Shown: positions 1 to 5,859, counted from the first letter of the stretch. The stretch: 5,859 nt of DNA from DAOOKJ01 sp035360795 (GCA_035360795.1 DAOSBJ010000020.1:1-5859); one strand, 5' to 3'. The notes: a model not told the origin generated them from the sequence alone. Numbers and translations are program-made.

Positions 1-68
1 GCTTCGTCTACTCCAAAAATATATTTATACCCATTTTTTTGATAAAATTTTTCAGTCTTTAAATCCAT
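1..68 (-). CDS. rnhB: Ribonuclease HII, N-terminal fragment (runs off the left edge)
   Basis: Reading the minus strand from an ATG at 68-66 gives 22 complete codons plus two bases before the window ends. The peptide begins MDLKTEKFYQKNGY and finishes with GVDE; the last two bases (GC) fit Ala. A short N-terminus leading into GVDEAGRG is the hallmark of RNase HII. The Asp21-Glu22 pair would be the first two catalytic acidic residues binding the metal ions. RNase HII cuts RNA in RNA-DNA hybrids and starts removal of single ribonucleotides misincorporated in DNA. The gene is divergent from dnaE across a 117-bp spacer, so the two may share a control region. No good Shine-Dalgarno sequence is visible; only a weak AAGAAA lies upstream. 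The seen evidence is short (one motif plus position in the protein), so the call is likely but not certain. Confidence 0.75.
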   Translation of the reverse strand, partial: MDLKTEKFYQKNGYKYIFGVDE

Positions 69-81
69 AAAATTAATTTTC

Positions 82-110
82 TTGACAAATTATCTTAATT
101 TGATTTTAAT
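82..110 (+). promoter_or_regulatory. Candidate promoter P1 for dnaE
   Basis: A perfect -35 hexamer TTGACA (82-87) is followed by a 17-bp spacer and TTTAAT (105-110), which differs from TATAAT at one position. This spacing is ideal for a housekeeping sigma factor. Transcription would begin near 117, giving a leader of roughly 70 nt before dnaE. The surroundings are AT-rich, so chance matches are common; the perfect -35 with exact spacing is what supports the call. Confidence 0.5.
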
Positions 111-113
111 TTT

Positions 114-141
114 TTGCTTTTTCTTGACCCTATGGTAAAAT
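114..141 (+). promoter_or_regulatory. Candidate extended -10 promoter P2 for dnaE
   Basis: The sequence TATGGTAAAAT (131-141) is an extended -10 element: TGG at 133-135 immediately precedes TAAAAT at 136-141. The best upstream partner is a weak TTGCTT (114-119) with a 16-bp spacer. Extended -10 promoters tolerate a poor -35. Transcription would begin near 148, so the transcript would start within or just before the heptamer tract and have a leader of about 40 nt. Confidence 0.45.
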
Positions 142-149
142 GGAAATAA

Positions 150-180
150 TTTTGACTTTTGCATTTTGAATTTTGCATTT
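150..180 (+). repeat. TTTTGNN heptamer tract in front of dnaE
   Basis: Four successive 7-nt units read TTTTGAC (150-156), TTTTGCA (157-163), TTTTGAA (164-170) and TTTTGCA (171-177), followed by TTT. The first five bases are invariant and the last two vary. The tract ends only five bases before the dnaE ATG, so it forms most of the immediate leader and leaves no room for a Shine-Dalgarno sequence. A related tract lies inside thrS in the opposite orientation. It also creates an in-frame TTG at 159 that could be mistaken for a dnaE start. Confidence 0.8.
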
Positions 181-185
181 CTATT

Positions 186-3100
186 ATGTATTTTACTCAC
201 CTTCATCTTCATAGTCATTACTCTCTTTTAGACGGCTTGCCAAAAGTCGAGGAGATATTACAGAAAGCGAAGGAGATGGGTTTTGATAGTCTATCTTTGA
301 CTGACCACGGGGTTCTCTACGGCGCTTTAGAGTTTTATACCAAGGCAAAAGAATTGGGAATAAAACCAATTATCGGTTGCGAACTTTATTTAGCACCCCG
401 GACTTTATATGACAAAGTGCCAAAAGTTGATACTAAATTTTATCATCTTCCGGTTTTAGTAAAAAATTTAGAAGGTTATAAAAATTTATTGCAGTTGGTT
501 ACCATCGGAGAGTTAGAGGGTTTTTATTATAAACCGCGGGTAGATAGAGAAGTCTTAAAAAAATACTCACAAGGGCTGATTGCTTTATCAGGATGTTTAC
601 GGGGAGAAATTCCTCAAGCGCTTTTAAATAACAATTTTAGTAAAGCAAAAGAACTATTACAAGAATACCAAAATATTTTTGGAAAAGAAAATTTTTATTT
701 GGAATTACAGGACCATCCAGAATTAGAAGAACAAAAAAAAGTAAACGACTTATTAATAAAACTGGCTGATGAAGCTCAGGCGCCTGCTGTTGTTACTTGC
801 GATAGCCATTATTTAAATCAAGAGGATAAAAGAACTCACGAAGTGCTTTTGGCAGTTCAAACTGGAACTGGGATTGAAAATGAAGAAAGATTTACAATGA
901 AAAGAACCGACCTTCATTTAAAAACAAAAGAGGAAGTAGAGAAAAATTTCAATTCCTATCCTCAAATTTTTGAAAATATAAAAAAAATCGTTGACAGTTG
1001 TAATTTAGAACTTGAATTAGGAAAAATTACTTTTCCGAAATTTGAAGTCCCAAATAACGAAGACCACTTTGAATATTTAAAAAAATTAGTTTACGAAGGC
1101 TTTAATAAAATCTACAAAGATAACGAGGAAGCAAAAAAGAGATTAGATTATGAACTGGAAGTAATAAAACAAACCGATTTCGCTGATTATTTTTTGATTA
1201 TTTATGATTTTATTAAGTTTGCCGAAGAAAACGGCATTTTAACCAATACTCGCGGTTCTGCTGCTGGCTCGTTAGTTGCTTACGTTTTAAAGATTACCAG
1301 GGTTGACCCCTTAAAATTCGAACTTTATTTCGAAAGATTTTTAAATCCAGAAAGAATTCAGCCGCCTGATATTGATGTTGATGTTGCTGACGATAAAAGG
1401 CAAATCTTAATTGATTATCTTATAAAAAAATATGGTAAAGACCACGTGGCTCAAATTATCACTTTTGGCTTTATGAAAGCCAGATTGGCAGTGAGAGATG
1501 TTAATCGGGCTTTAGGTTATCCTTATTCTTTAGGAGACAAAATAGCAAAACTTATTCCTTTTAATATGTCAATTAAAGATGCCCTAAAGAATATTCCAGA
1601 ATTAAAAGAATTATCTGAAACCGATTTTCAGGCAAAAGAAGTTTTGGATATTTCCCAGAAATTAGAGGGCGTAGCAAGACATGCTTCCACTCACGCTGCC
1701 GGGGTGGTGATTACTCCGGAAAAATTAACCAATTACGTTCCTTTACAACATTCTTCAAGAAACGAGGAGGAAATAATTACTCAATATAATATGTATGATT
1801 TGGAAAAGATTGGTTTAATAAAAATGGATATTTTGGGATTAAAAAATTTAACTGTCATTAAAAACAGTTTGAGAATTATTAAAAAAGTTTATGAAAAAGA
1901 AATTAATTTAGATGAAATTGGTTTTGACGATAAACAAGTTTATAGTCTTCTTTCCAGCGGGAAAACAATTGGGGTGTTTCAGGTAGAGTCGGGTGGAATG
2001 CAGAGATATCTTCAGGAATTAAAACCGACAAACATTGAAGATTTAACCGCAATGTTGGCTTTGTATCGGCCAGGACCAATGGAATTGATTCCTCAGTTTA
2101 TCAGAAGAAAACAAAAGAAAGAGCCAATCACTTATCTTCATCCAAAATTAAAACCAATTTTAGAAAAAACTTATGGGATTTGCGTATATCAGGAACAGCT
2201 GATGAAAATTGCTCATGATTTAGCTGGTTTTTCGATGGCTGAAGCAGATGTTTTAAGAAAGGCAGTTGGCAAAAAAATTAAAAAACTTTTAGAGGCTCAG
2301 AAAGAAAAGATGATAGAAGGAATGAAAAAAAATGGAATTTCAGAAAAGATTGCTTTCCAGATTTGGAATTGGGTAGAACCTTTTGCCAGATACGGTTTTA
2401 ATAAAGGTCATAGTGCTTCTTACGCAAGAATCACTTACCAGACAGCTTGGTTAAAAACCTATTATCCCAATGCCTTTATGGCAGCATTACTTACTTCTGA
2501 CTTTGGAGATTTGGATAGAATAGCAATTGAAATCGGCGAATGTGAAAGATTAAACATTAAAGTTTCACCTCCTTCAGTCAATAGTTCATTCGTTGAATTT
2601 GGAATTGATAAAGAAACAAAAGAAATCTACTTCAGTTTAGCAGCCATAAAAAATGTGGGAGTTGGGGTAGCCCAAGCAATTCAAGAAGAAAGACAAAAAA
2701 ATGGTTTGTATCAAAATCTAGCCGACTTTTTAAAGAGAATAGACAGACAACTTTTAAATCGAAAAACTTTAGAAAGTTTAATGAAAGCAGGGGCTTTAGA
2801 CTGTTTTGGCTCACGCGAATTAATGGTGGAAAATTTAGATGAAATTTTAAACTGGGCAAATCATAATTTTAATCATTTAAACCGCCCACAATTAGATTTA
2901 TTTGGTGAGACAAAGATTGATATTTTGGAAAAACTTAAAAAAGAAAAAGGAGAGCCAGAAGTAGACAGAATAAAAAGGATAAACTGGGAAAGAGAGTATT
3001 TGGGACTTTATTTAACAATGCATCCGCTGGAAGGCTATCAAAAAGTTTTAGCTAAATATAGTTTTCCCCCTTCAAAGATTGATTTTTCAATGATAGGAAA

Positions 3101-3356
3101 AAAAATTAAAGTAGGTGGCTTTATTTCCCAGATTCAAAAAATCAGAACAAAAACCGGCCAAAATATGGTGTTTTTGAAATTATCAGATAACAGTCGAAAA
3201 ATGGAGATTGTGCTTTTTCCCCGAGCATTAAAAGAAAATCAGTTTCTTTTGGCAGAAGATAAAGTGGTTTTGATAGAAGGAAAACTGGACAAAAGAAATG
3301 GCGATTTTCAACTAATTGGAGAAAAAATTGAAGAAATTAAACCATTAGAGGCGTAA
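186..3356 (+). CDS. dnaE: DNA polymerase III subunit alpha
   Basis: This is the C-family replicative polymerase, 1056 aa from ATG 186. An in-frame TTG at 159 would add nine residues, but these are translated repeat; proteins of this family begin right before the PHP motif, as in MYFTHLHLHSHYS. The PHP domain (about 1-270) keeps all nine expected metal ligands: H7, H9, D16, H41, E66, H87, C137, D206 and H208. The polymerase core has catalytic D395 and D397 (PPDIDVDV) and D548 (IKMDILGL), with fingers continuing through YGFNKGHS (736-743). A helix-hairpin-helix region lies near 840-875. QLDLF (902-906) is a near-ideal beta-clamp binding motif, and an OB fold occupies about 973-1045. The protein ends there, about 100 residues shorter than the 1160-aa E. 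coli enzyme, so the tau-binding C-terminal domain seems absent. The usual GPGRGS loop is replaced by a one-residue-shorter TNTRGS (353-358). No Shine-Dalgarno sequence precedes the start. Identity is secure. Confidence 0.98.
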   Translation: MYFTHLHLHSHYSLLDGLPKVEEILQKAKEMGFDSLSLTDHGVLYGALEFYTKAKELGIKPIIGCELYLAPRTLYDKVPKVDTKFYHLPVLVKNLEGYKNLLQLVTIGELEGFYYKPRVDREVLKKYSQGLIALSGCLRGEIPQALLNNNFSKAKELLQEYQNIFGKENFYLELQDHPELEEQKKVNDLLIKLADEAQAPAVVTCDSHYLNQEDKRTHEVLLAVQTGTGIENEERFTMKRTDLHLKTKEEVEKNFNSYPQIFENIKKIVDSCNLELELGKITFPKFEVPNNEDHFEYLKKLVYEGFNKIYKDNEEAKKRLDYELEVIKQTDFADYFLIIYDFIKFAEENGILTNTRGSAAGSLVAYVLKITRVDPLKFELYFERFLNPERIQPPDIDVDVADDKRQILIDYLIKKYGKDHVAQIITFGFMKARLAVRDVNRALGYPYSLGDKIAKLIPFNMSIKDALKNIPELKELSETDFQAKEVLDISQKLEGVARHASTHAAGVVITPEKLTNYVPLQHSSRNEEEIITQYNMYDLEKIGLIKMDILGLKNLTVIKNSLRIIKKVYEKEINLDEIGFDDKQVYSLLSSGKTIGVFQVESGGMQRYLQELKPTNIEDLTAMLALYRPGPMELIPQFIRRKQKKEPITYLHPKLKPILEKTYGICVYQEQLMKIAHDLAGFSMAEADVLRKAVGKKIKKLLEAQKEKMIEGMKKNGISEKIAFQIWNWVEPFARYGFNKGHSASYARITYQTAWLKTYYPNAFMAALLTSDFGDLDRIAIEIGECERLNIKVSPPSVNSSFVEFGIDKETKEIYFSLAAIKNVGVGVAQAIQEERQKNGLYQNLADFLKRIDRQLLNRKTLESLMKAGALDCFGSRELMVENLDEILNWANHNFNHLNRPQLDLFGETKIDILEKLKKEKGEPEVDRIKRINWEREYLGLYLTMHPLEGYQKVLAKYSFPPSKIDFSMIGKKIKVGGFISQIQKIRTKTGQNMVFLKLSDNSRKMEIVLFPRALKENQFLLAEDKVVLIEGKLDKRNGDFQLIGEKIEEIKPLEA

Positions 3357-3398
3357 AATTGTCAATTTTTTGACTTTAAATTAGTTTTGTAGTTAAAT

Positions 3399-3404
3399 AA
3401 AAGG
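3399..3404 (+). promoter_or_regulatory. Ribosome binding site of thrS
   Basis: AAAAGG ends nine bases before the thrS ATG, an acceptable Shine-Dalgarno spacing. It is the only recognisable ribosome binding site among the three plus-strand starts here and supports initiation at 3414. Confidence 0.5.
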
Positions 3405-3413
3405 TATAAAGAG

Positions 3414-5228
3414 ATGGCCAAAAACAAAAAAGGTTATTCTTTGGATACTTTGCGTCATTCGATGGCGCATATAATGGCATTAGCCTTAAAAAGAATTTAT
3501 GGCGAAGTTTTTTATGGCGTTGGGCCAACGATAGAAAATGGTTTTTATTATGATGTTGAAATTAAAAATAAGACTTTATCAGAAAAAGATTTAGAAAAAA
3601 TAGAGCAAGAAATGAGAAAAATTATTGAAGAGAAACTTCCTTTTAAGAAAAAATATTTGTCTTTAAAAGAAGCGGAAAATTTATTTAAGAAATTAAAACA
3701 AAACTACAAATTAGAATTAATCAAAGATTTAAAGAAATACGGCACCACTGTAGAAAATCAAAAATCAAAAATCAAAAATCAAAAATCAAAAATCAAAAAG
3801 ATAGGGACAATATCTAGCTATCAGGTTGGCGAGTTTGTTGATTTATGCCGTGGTCCTCATGTAAAAAATACTTCAGAACTGCCTTTAAGTTTCAAATTAA
3901 CCAAGGTTTCCGGCGCTTATTGGCGCGGCAAGGAAAAGAATCCTATGCTTCAAAGAATCACCGGCGTGGCTTTTCAAACCCAAAAAGAATTGGAAGACTA
4001 TCTTAATTTTATTAAGGAGGCAGAAGAAAGAGACCATCGATATTTAGGAGAAAAATTAGACCTCTTTCATTTTGATGAGAATTTAGGGCCAGGTTTAGTT
4101 TTGTGGCATCCAAAAGGAGCAATGCTTAAAAAGATTATTGAAGAATATGCTTTAAACGAGTATTTAAAAAACGGCTACGAGTTGGTTAATACTCCTCATA
4201 TTGCCCAGTTAGAACTTTGGAAAATATCCGGCCATGCTGATTTTTATAAAGAAAGTATGTATCCAGCGATGCATTTAAAGGAAATAAATGAAGAGGAAAA
4301 TGTTGATTACGAAATCAAACCAATGAATTGTCCTTTTCATATTTTAATTTATAAAAATAAAATCGTCAGTTATAAAGACCTGCCCTTAAGATATACAGAA
4401 TTAGGGACTGTCTACCGCTATGAAAAATCAGGAGTTTTACATGGTTTAAATAGAGTAAGAGGTTTTACTCAAGATGACGCTCATATCTGGTGTCGGGTAG
4501 AAGATTTGCCAAAAGAAATTGAAAACGCTTTAGAATTGGCTTTGAAAATTTTAAATAAATTCGGTTTTAAAGATTTTGAAATTTATGTTTCCACCAGACC
4601 AGAAAAATTTATTGGCCAGAAGAAAGTTTGGGATATTGCCACTAAATCTTTAACTCAGACTTTAGAAAAAAAGAAAATCAAATATTTTATTGACAAAGGA
4701 GGCGGCGCTTTTTACGGTCCAAAAATTGATATCAAAATTAAAGATGCCATTGGCCGACCTTGGCAATGCACTACCATTCAAGTTGATTTTAATTTGCCCG
4801 AAAGATTTAAAATGACCTATATTAATCAAAATGGCAGAAAGGAGCAGCCAATTATGATTCATCGGGCGCTTTTAGGAAGTTTAGAAAGATTTATTGGAGT
4901 TTTAATTGAACACTATAAAGGTGAATTTCCCTTATGGCTGGCGCCAGTTCAGATTATGGTTTTGCCAATCTTAGAAGAAAACCAATCTTTTGCTAAAAAA
5001 GTCTTAGAGAATTTAAAAGAAAAAGGTTTTAGAGCGGAAATAAATCTATCAAATGAGACCTTGTCAAAAAGAATAAGAGAAGCGGAAATGCAAAAGATTC
5101 CTTATTTAGTAATTATTGGCAAGAAAGAAGAAAAAGCAAAAAAAATTGCCATTAGACAAAGAAAATTTGGCGATTTGGGGCAGATGTCAATTGAGGAATT
5201 TGAAGCAAAAATGAGAAAGGAAATGTAA
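3414..5228 (+). CDS. thrS: Threonyl-tRNA synthetase lacking the TGS domain
   Basis: This class II synthetase (604 aa) attaches threonine to tRNA-Thr in the cytoplasm. The usual N-terminal TGS domain (about 60 residues) is missing: the protein opens directly on the editing domain, and an in-frame TAG at 3390-3392 rules out a longer start. The editing domain keeps its four key residues, H15 and H19 (RHSMAH) and C145 and H149 (VDLCRGPH), so hydrolysis of Ser-tRNA-Thr is expected. The catalytic core keeps the zinc ligands C306 (MNCPFH), H357 (DDAHIW) and H483 (MIHRALLG), which sit at a constant offset of 28 from E. coli C334, H385 and H511. Motif 2 R335 and motif 3 R492 are present. The anticodon-binding domain covers about 505-604. 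Between H19 and C145 the protein is 21 residues longer than E. coli; much of this is the low-complexity heptad QKSKIKN, residues 114-129, encoded by a 7-nt tandem repeat. The gene follows dnaE by 57 bp and precedes leuS by 51 bp. Confidence 0.98.
   Translation: MAKNKKGYSLDTLRHSMAHIMALALKRIYGEVFYGVGPTIENGFYYDVEIKNKTLSEKDLEKIEQEMRKIIEEKLPFKKKYLSLKEAENLFKKLKQNYKLELIKDLKKYGTTVENQKSKIKNQKSKIKKIGTISSYQVGEFVDLCRGPHVKNTSELPLSFKLTKVSGAYWRGKEKNPMLQRITGVAFQTQKELEDYLNFIKEAEERDHRYLGEKLDLFHFDENLGPGLVLWHPKGAMLKKIIEEYALNEYLKNGYELVNTPHIAQLELWKISGHADFYKESMYPAMHLKEINEEENVDYEIKPMNCPFHILIYKNKIVSYKDLPLRYTELGTVYRYEKSGVLHGLNRVRGFTQDDAHIWCRVEDLPKEIENALELALKILNKFGFKDFEIYVSTRPEKFIGQKKVWDIATKSLTQTLEKKKIKYFIDKGGGAFYGPKIDIKIKDAIGRPWQCTTIQVDFNLPERFKMTYINQNGRKEQPIMIHRALLGSLERFIGVLIEHYKGEFPLWLAPVQIMVLPILEENQSFAKKVLENLKEKGFRAEINLSNETLSKRIREAEMQKIPYLVIIGKKEEKAKKIAIRQRKFGDLGQMSIEEFEAKMRKEM
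3754..3799 (+). repeat. AAAAATC heptamer tandem repeat inside thrS
   Basis: A 46-bp tract is built from one 6-nt unit (AAAATC, 3754-3759), five identical AAAAATC units (3760-3794) and a partial AAAAA (3795-3799). Because the unit is 7 nt, three units (21 nt) encode one heptapeptide, QKSKIKN, which repeats here across residues 114-129 of ThrRS. On the minus strand the unit reads TTTTGAT, the same TTTTGNN pattern as the tract at 150-180. It falls in the editing domain between the KLELI strand and the VDLCRGPH motif, a part of the protein where length varies. Confidence 0.95.
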
Positions 5229-5257
5229 AATAAATCATCAACGAATTACAATTTTTT

Positions 5258-5276
5258 ACGAATATCCAAATATCGT
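5258..5276 (+). other. Weak hairpin just before the leuS start
   Basis: ACG-A-ATAT / CCAA / ATAT-CGT can fold into a 7-bp stem with one bulged A and a 4-base loop. It ends three bases before the leuS ATG, where a ribosome binding site would normally be. The stem is AT-rich and would be only marginally stable; a regulatory role is speculative. It is not followed by a T-run and is not a terminator. Confidence 0.3.
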
Positions 5277-5279
5277 TTT

Positions 5280-5859
5280 ATGTACCATCCAAAAAAATTC
5301 CAAAAAAAATATCAGCGCTATTGGGCAAAAAATAATTTTGCTCTGTTTAAAGCGAAAGATAACGATAAAAGAGAAAAATTCTATATTTTAGATATGTTTC
5401 CTTATCCTTCAGGAGAGGGACTTCATGTTGGCCATATTAAAGGCTATACTGCGACTGATGTTTTATCGCGATTTTATCGGATGAGAAATTATAATGTTTT
5501 GCATCCAATGGGTTGGGATGCTTTTGGGCTGCCAGCAGAAAATTACGCTTTAAAAATTAAAAAGCCTCCGCAAGAAACGGTTTTAAACAATATTAAGAAA
5601 TTTAAAAAACAATGTCAGGAAATGGGATTTAGTTATGACTGGAATAGAGAGATTAATACCACTGACCCAAAATACTATAAATGGACTCAGTGGATTTTTC
5701 TTCAATTATTTAAACACAATTTGGCTTATGAAGACGAGGTGCCGGTTAATTGGTGCCCTTCGTGTAAGACTGTTTTGGCAGATGAAGAAGTGGTTGACAA
5801 TAAGTGTGAGCGTTGCGGGACAGAAGTAGTAAGAAAAAAATTAAAGCAGTGGCTTTTAA
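5280..5859 (+). CDS. leuS: Leucyl-tRNA synthetase, N-terminal fragment (runs off the right edge)
   Basis: The frame is open from ATG 5280 to the window end: 193 codons plus one base. This class I synthetase attaches leucine to tRNA-Leu. The start of the Rossmann catalytic domain is clear: FPYPSGEGLHVGH carries the class I HIGH signature as H49-V50-G51-H52, followed by GWDAFGLPAE (78-87), typical of LeuRS. A four-cysteine zinc module is intact, with CPSC at 159-162 and CERC at 176-179. The GEGLHVGH form and the INTTDPKYYKWTQW segment resemble the Bacillus-type enzyme more than the E. coli one. The editing domain, KMSKS loop and anticodon domain lie beyond the window. ATG 5280 is the only plausible start: no ATG, GTG or TTG lies in frame between it and the thrS stop, and MYHPKKFQKKYQRYW matches family N-termini. 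No Shine-Dalgarno sequence is visible, and a weak hairpin ends three bases before the start. Confidence 0.97.
   Translation, partial: MYHPKKFQKKYQRYWAKNNFALFKAKDNDKREKFYILDMFPYPSGEGLHVGHIKGYTATDVLSRFYRMRNYNVLHPMGWDAFGLPAENYALKIKKPPQETVLNNIKKFKKQCQEMGFSYDWNREINTTDPKYYKWTQWIFLQLFKHNLAYEDEVPVNWCPSCKTVLADEEVVDNKCERCGTEVVRKKLKQWLL

Larger units (their letters stand above)
69..185. other. Divergent intergenic region between rnhB and dnaE
   Basis: This 117-bp, very AT-rich spacer separates the leftward rnhB start from the rightward dnaE start. It contains two candidate sigma-70-like promoters facing dnaE, an exact 10-bp direct repeat (77-86 and 119-128), a 12-bp palindrome (69-80), a dyad lying inside a promoter spacer (87-101), and a TTTTGNN heptamer tract (150-180). 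I could not pick out a convincing promoter for rnhB on the minus strand, although one must lie here or the gene must be transcribed otherwise. No ORF or RNA gene is recognisable. Confidence 0.7.

Noticed and set aside
1133..1139. A AAA AAG slippery heptamer in the dnaE frame, with GAGGA upstream, resembling the dnaX frameshift signal
   Set aside because: The GAGGA lies only about 3 nt away rather than about 10 nt, no strong downstream stem was seen, and such A-runs are frequent in this sequence. DnaE homology continues uninterrupted in the zero frame.
2632..2859. 75-codon minus-strand open frame
   Set aside because: It lies wholly inside dnaE, antisense to the helix-hairpin-helix region, and has no recognisable domain or start signal; a shadow of the real gene.
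3361..3377. GTCAA-TTTT-TTGAC inverted repeat after dnaE as a terminator
   Set aside because: The stem is only 5 bp with two A/T pairs and is followed by TTTAAA rather than a T-run; too weak to call an intrinsic terminator.
3370..3398. TTGACT, 17-bp spacer, TTAAAT as a thrS promoter
   Set aside because: The -10 matches only 4 of 6 positions, and transcription would start near 3405, downstream of the AAAAGG ribosome binding site. Transcription through from dnaE is simpler.
3754..3799. CRISPR-like or mobile-element origin of the thrS tandem repeat
   Set aside because: The units are 7 nt and contiguous with no spacers, terminal inverted repeats or target duplication; a simple tandem repeat explains it.
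4662..4862. 66-codon minus-strand open frame
   Set aside because: Antisense to the conserved ThrRS catalytic core; no family resemblance, so a shadow.
5635..5829. 64-codon plus-strand open frame
   Set aside because: Overlaps leuS in another frame, while the leuS frame encodes clearly conserved LeuRS residues there.

Overview
The window is AT-rich and densely coded with housekeeping genes. Several features suggest a small-genome, uncultivated bacterium of the Patescibacteria (CPR) type. DnaE is short and stops after its OB fold, threonyl-tRNA synthetase has no TGS domain, start sites mostly lack a Shine-Dalgarno sequence, and TTTTGNN heptamer repeats are scattered both outside and inside genes. 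This assignment is an inference; an AT-rich Firmicutes-like lineage is not excluded. No in-frame UGA codon is seen, so nothing indicates a recoded UGA.

Layout: on the minus strand at the left edge (1-68) are the first 22 codons of a gene whose N-terminus reads like RNase HII (rnhB). It is divergent from everything else. A 117-bp intergenic region (69-185) carries candidate promoters for the rightward genes, an exact 10-bp direct repeat, small dyads and a heptamer tract that runs almost to the next start codon. Then come dnaE (186-3356, DNA polymerase III alpha), thrS (3414-5228, threonyl-tRNA synthetase) and the 5' end of leuS (5280 to the right edge, leucyl-tRNA synthetase). All three are on the plus strand, with gaps of 57 and 51 bp and no convincing terminator between them, so they may form one transcription unit. 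No stretch over 300 bp lacks a gene.

How the genes relate: RNase HII and DnaE both act in replication and genome maintenance, and the two synthetases charge tRNAs. This is a growth-linked core cluster rather than a dedicated pathway. I see no mobile element, CRISPR array, defence system or RNA gene, and I do not think the window contains an undescribed system. The points worth a second look are the heptamer tract translated inside thrS and its relative in front of dnaE, the domain losses in ThrRS and DnaE, the fully retained metal site in the DnaE PHP domain, and a shortened nucleotide-binding loop in DnaE.
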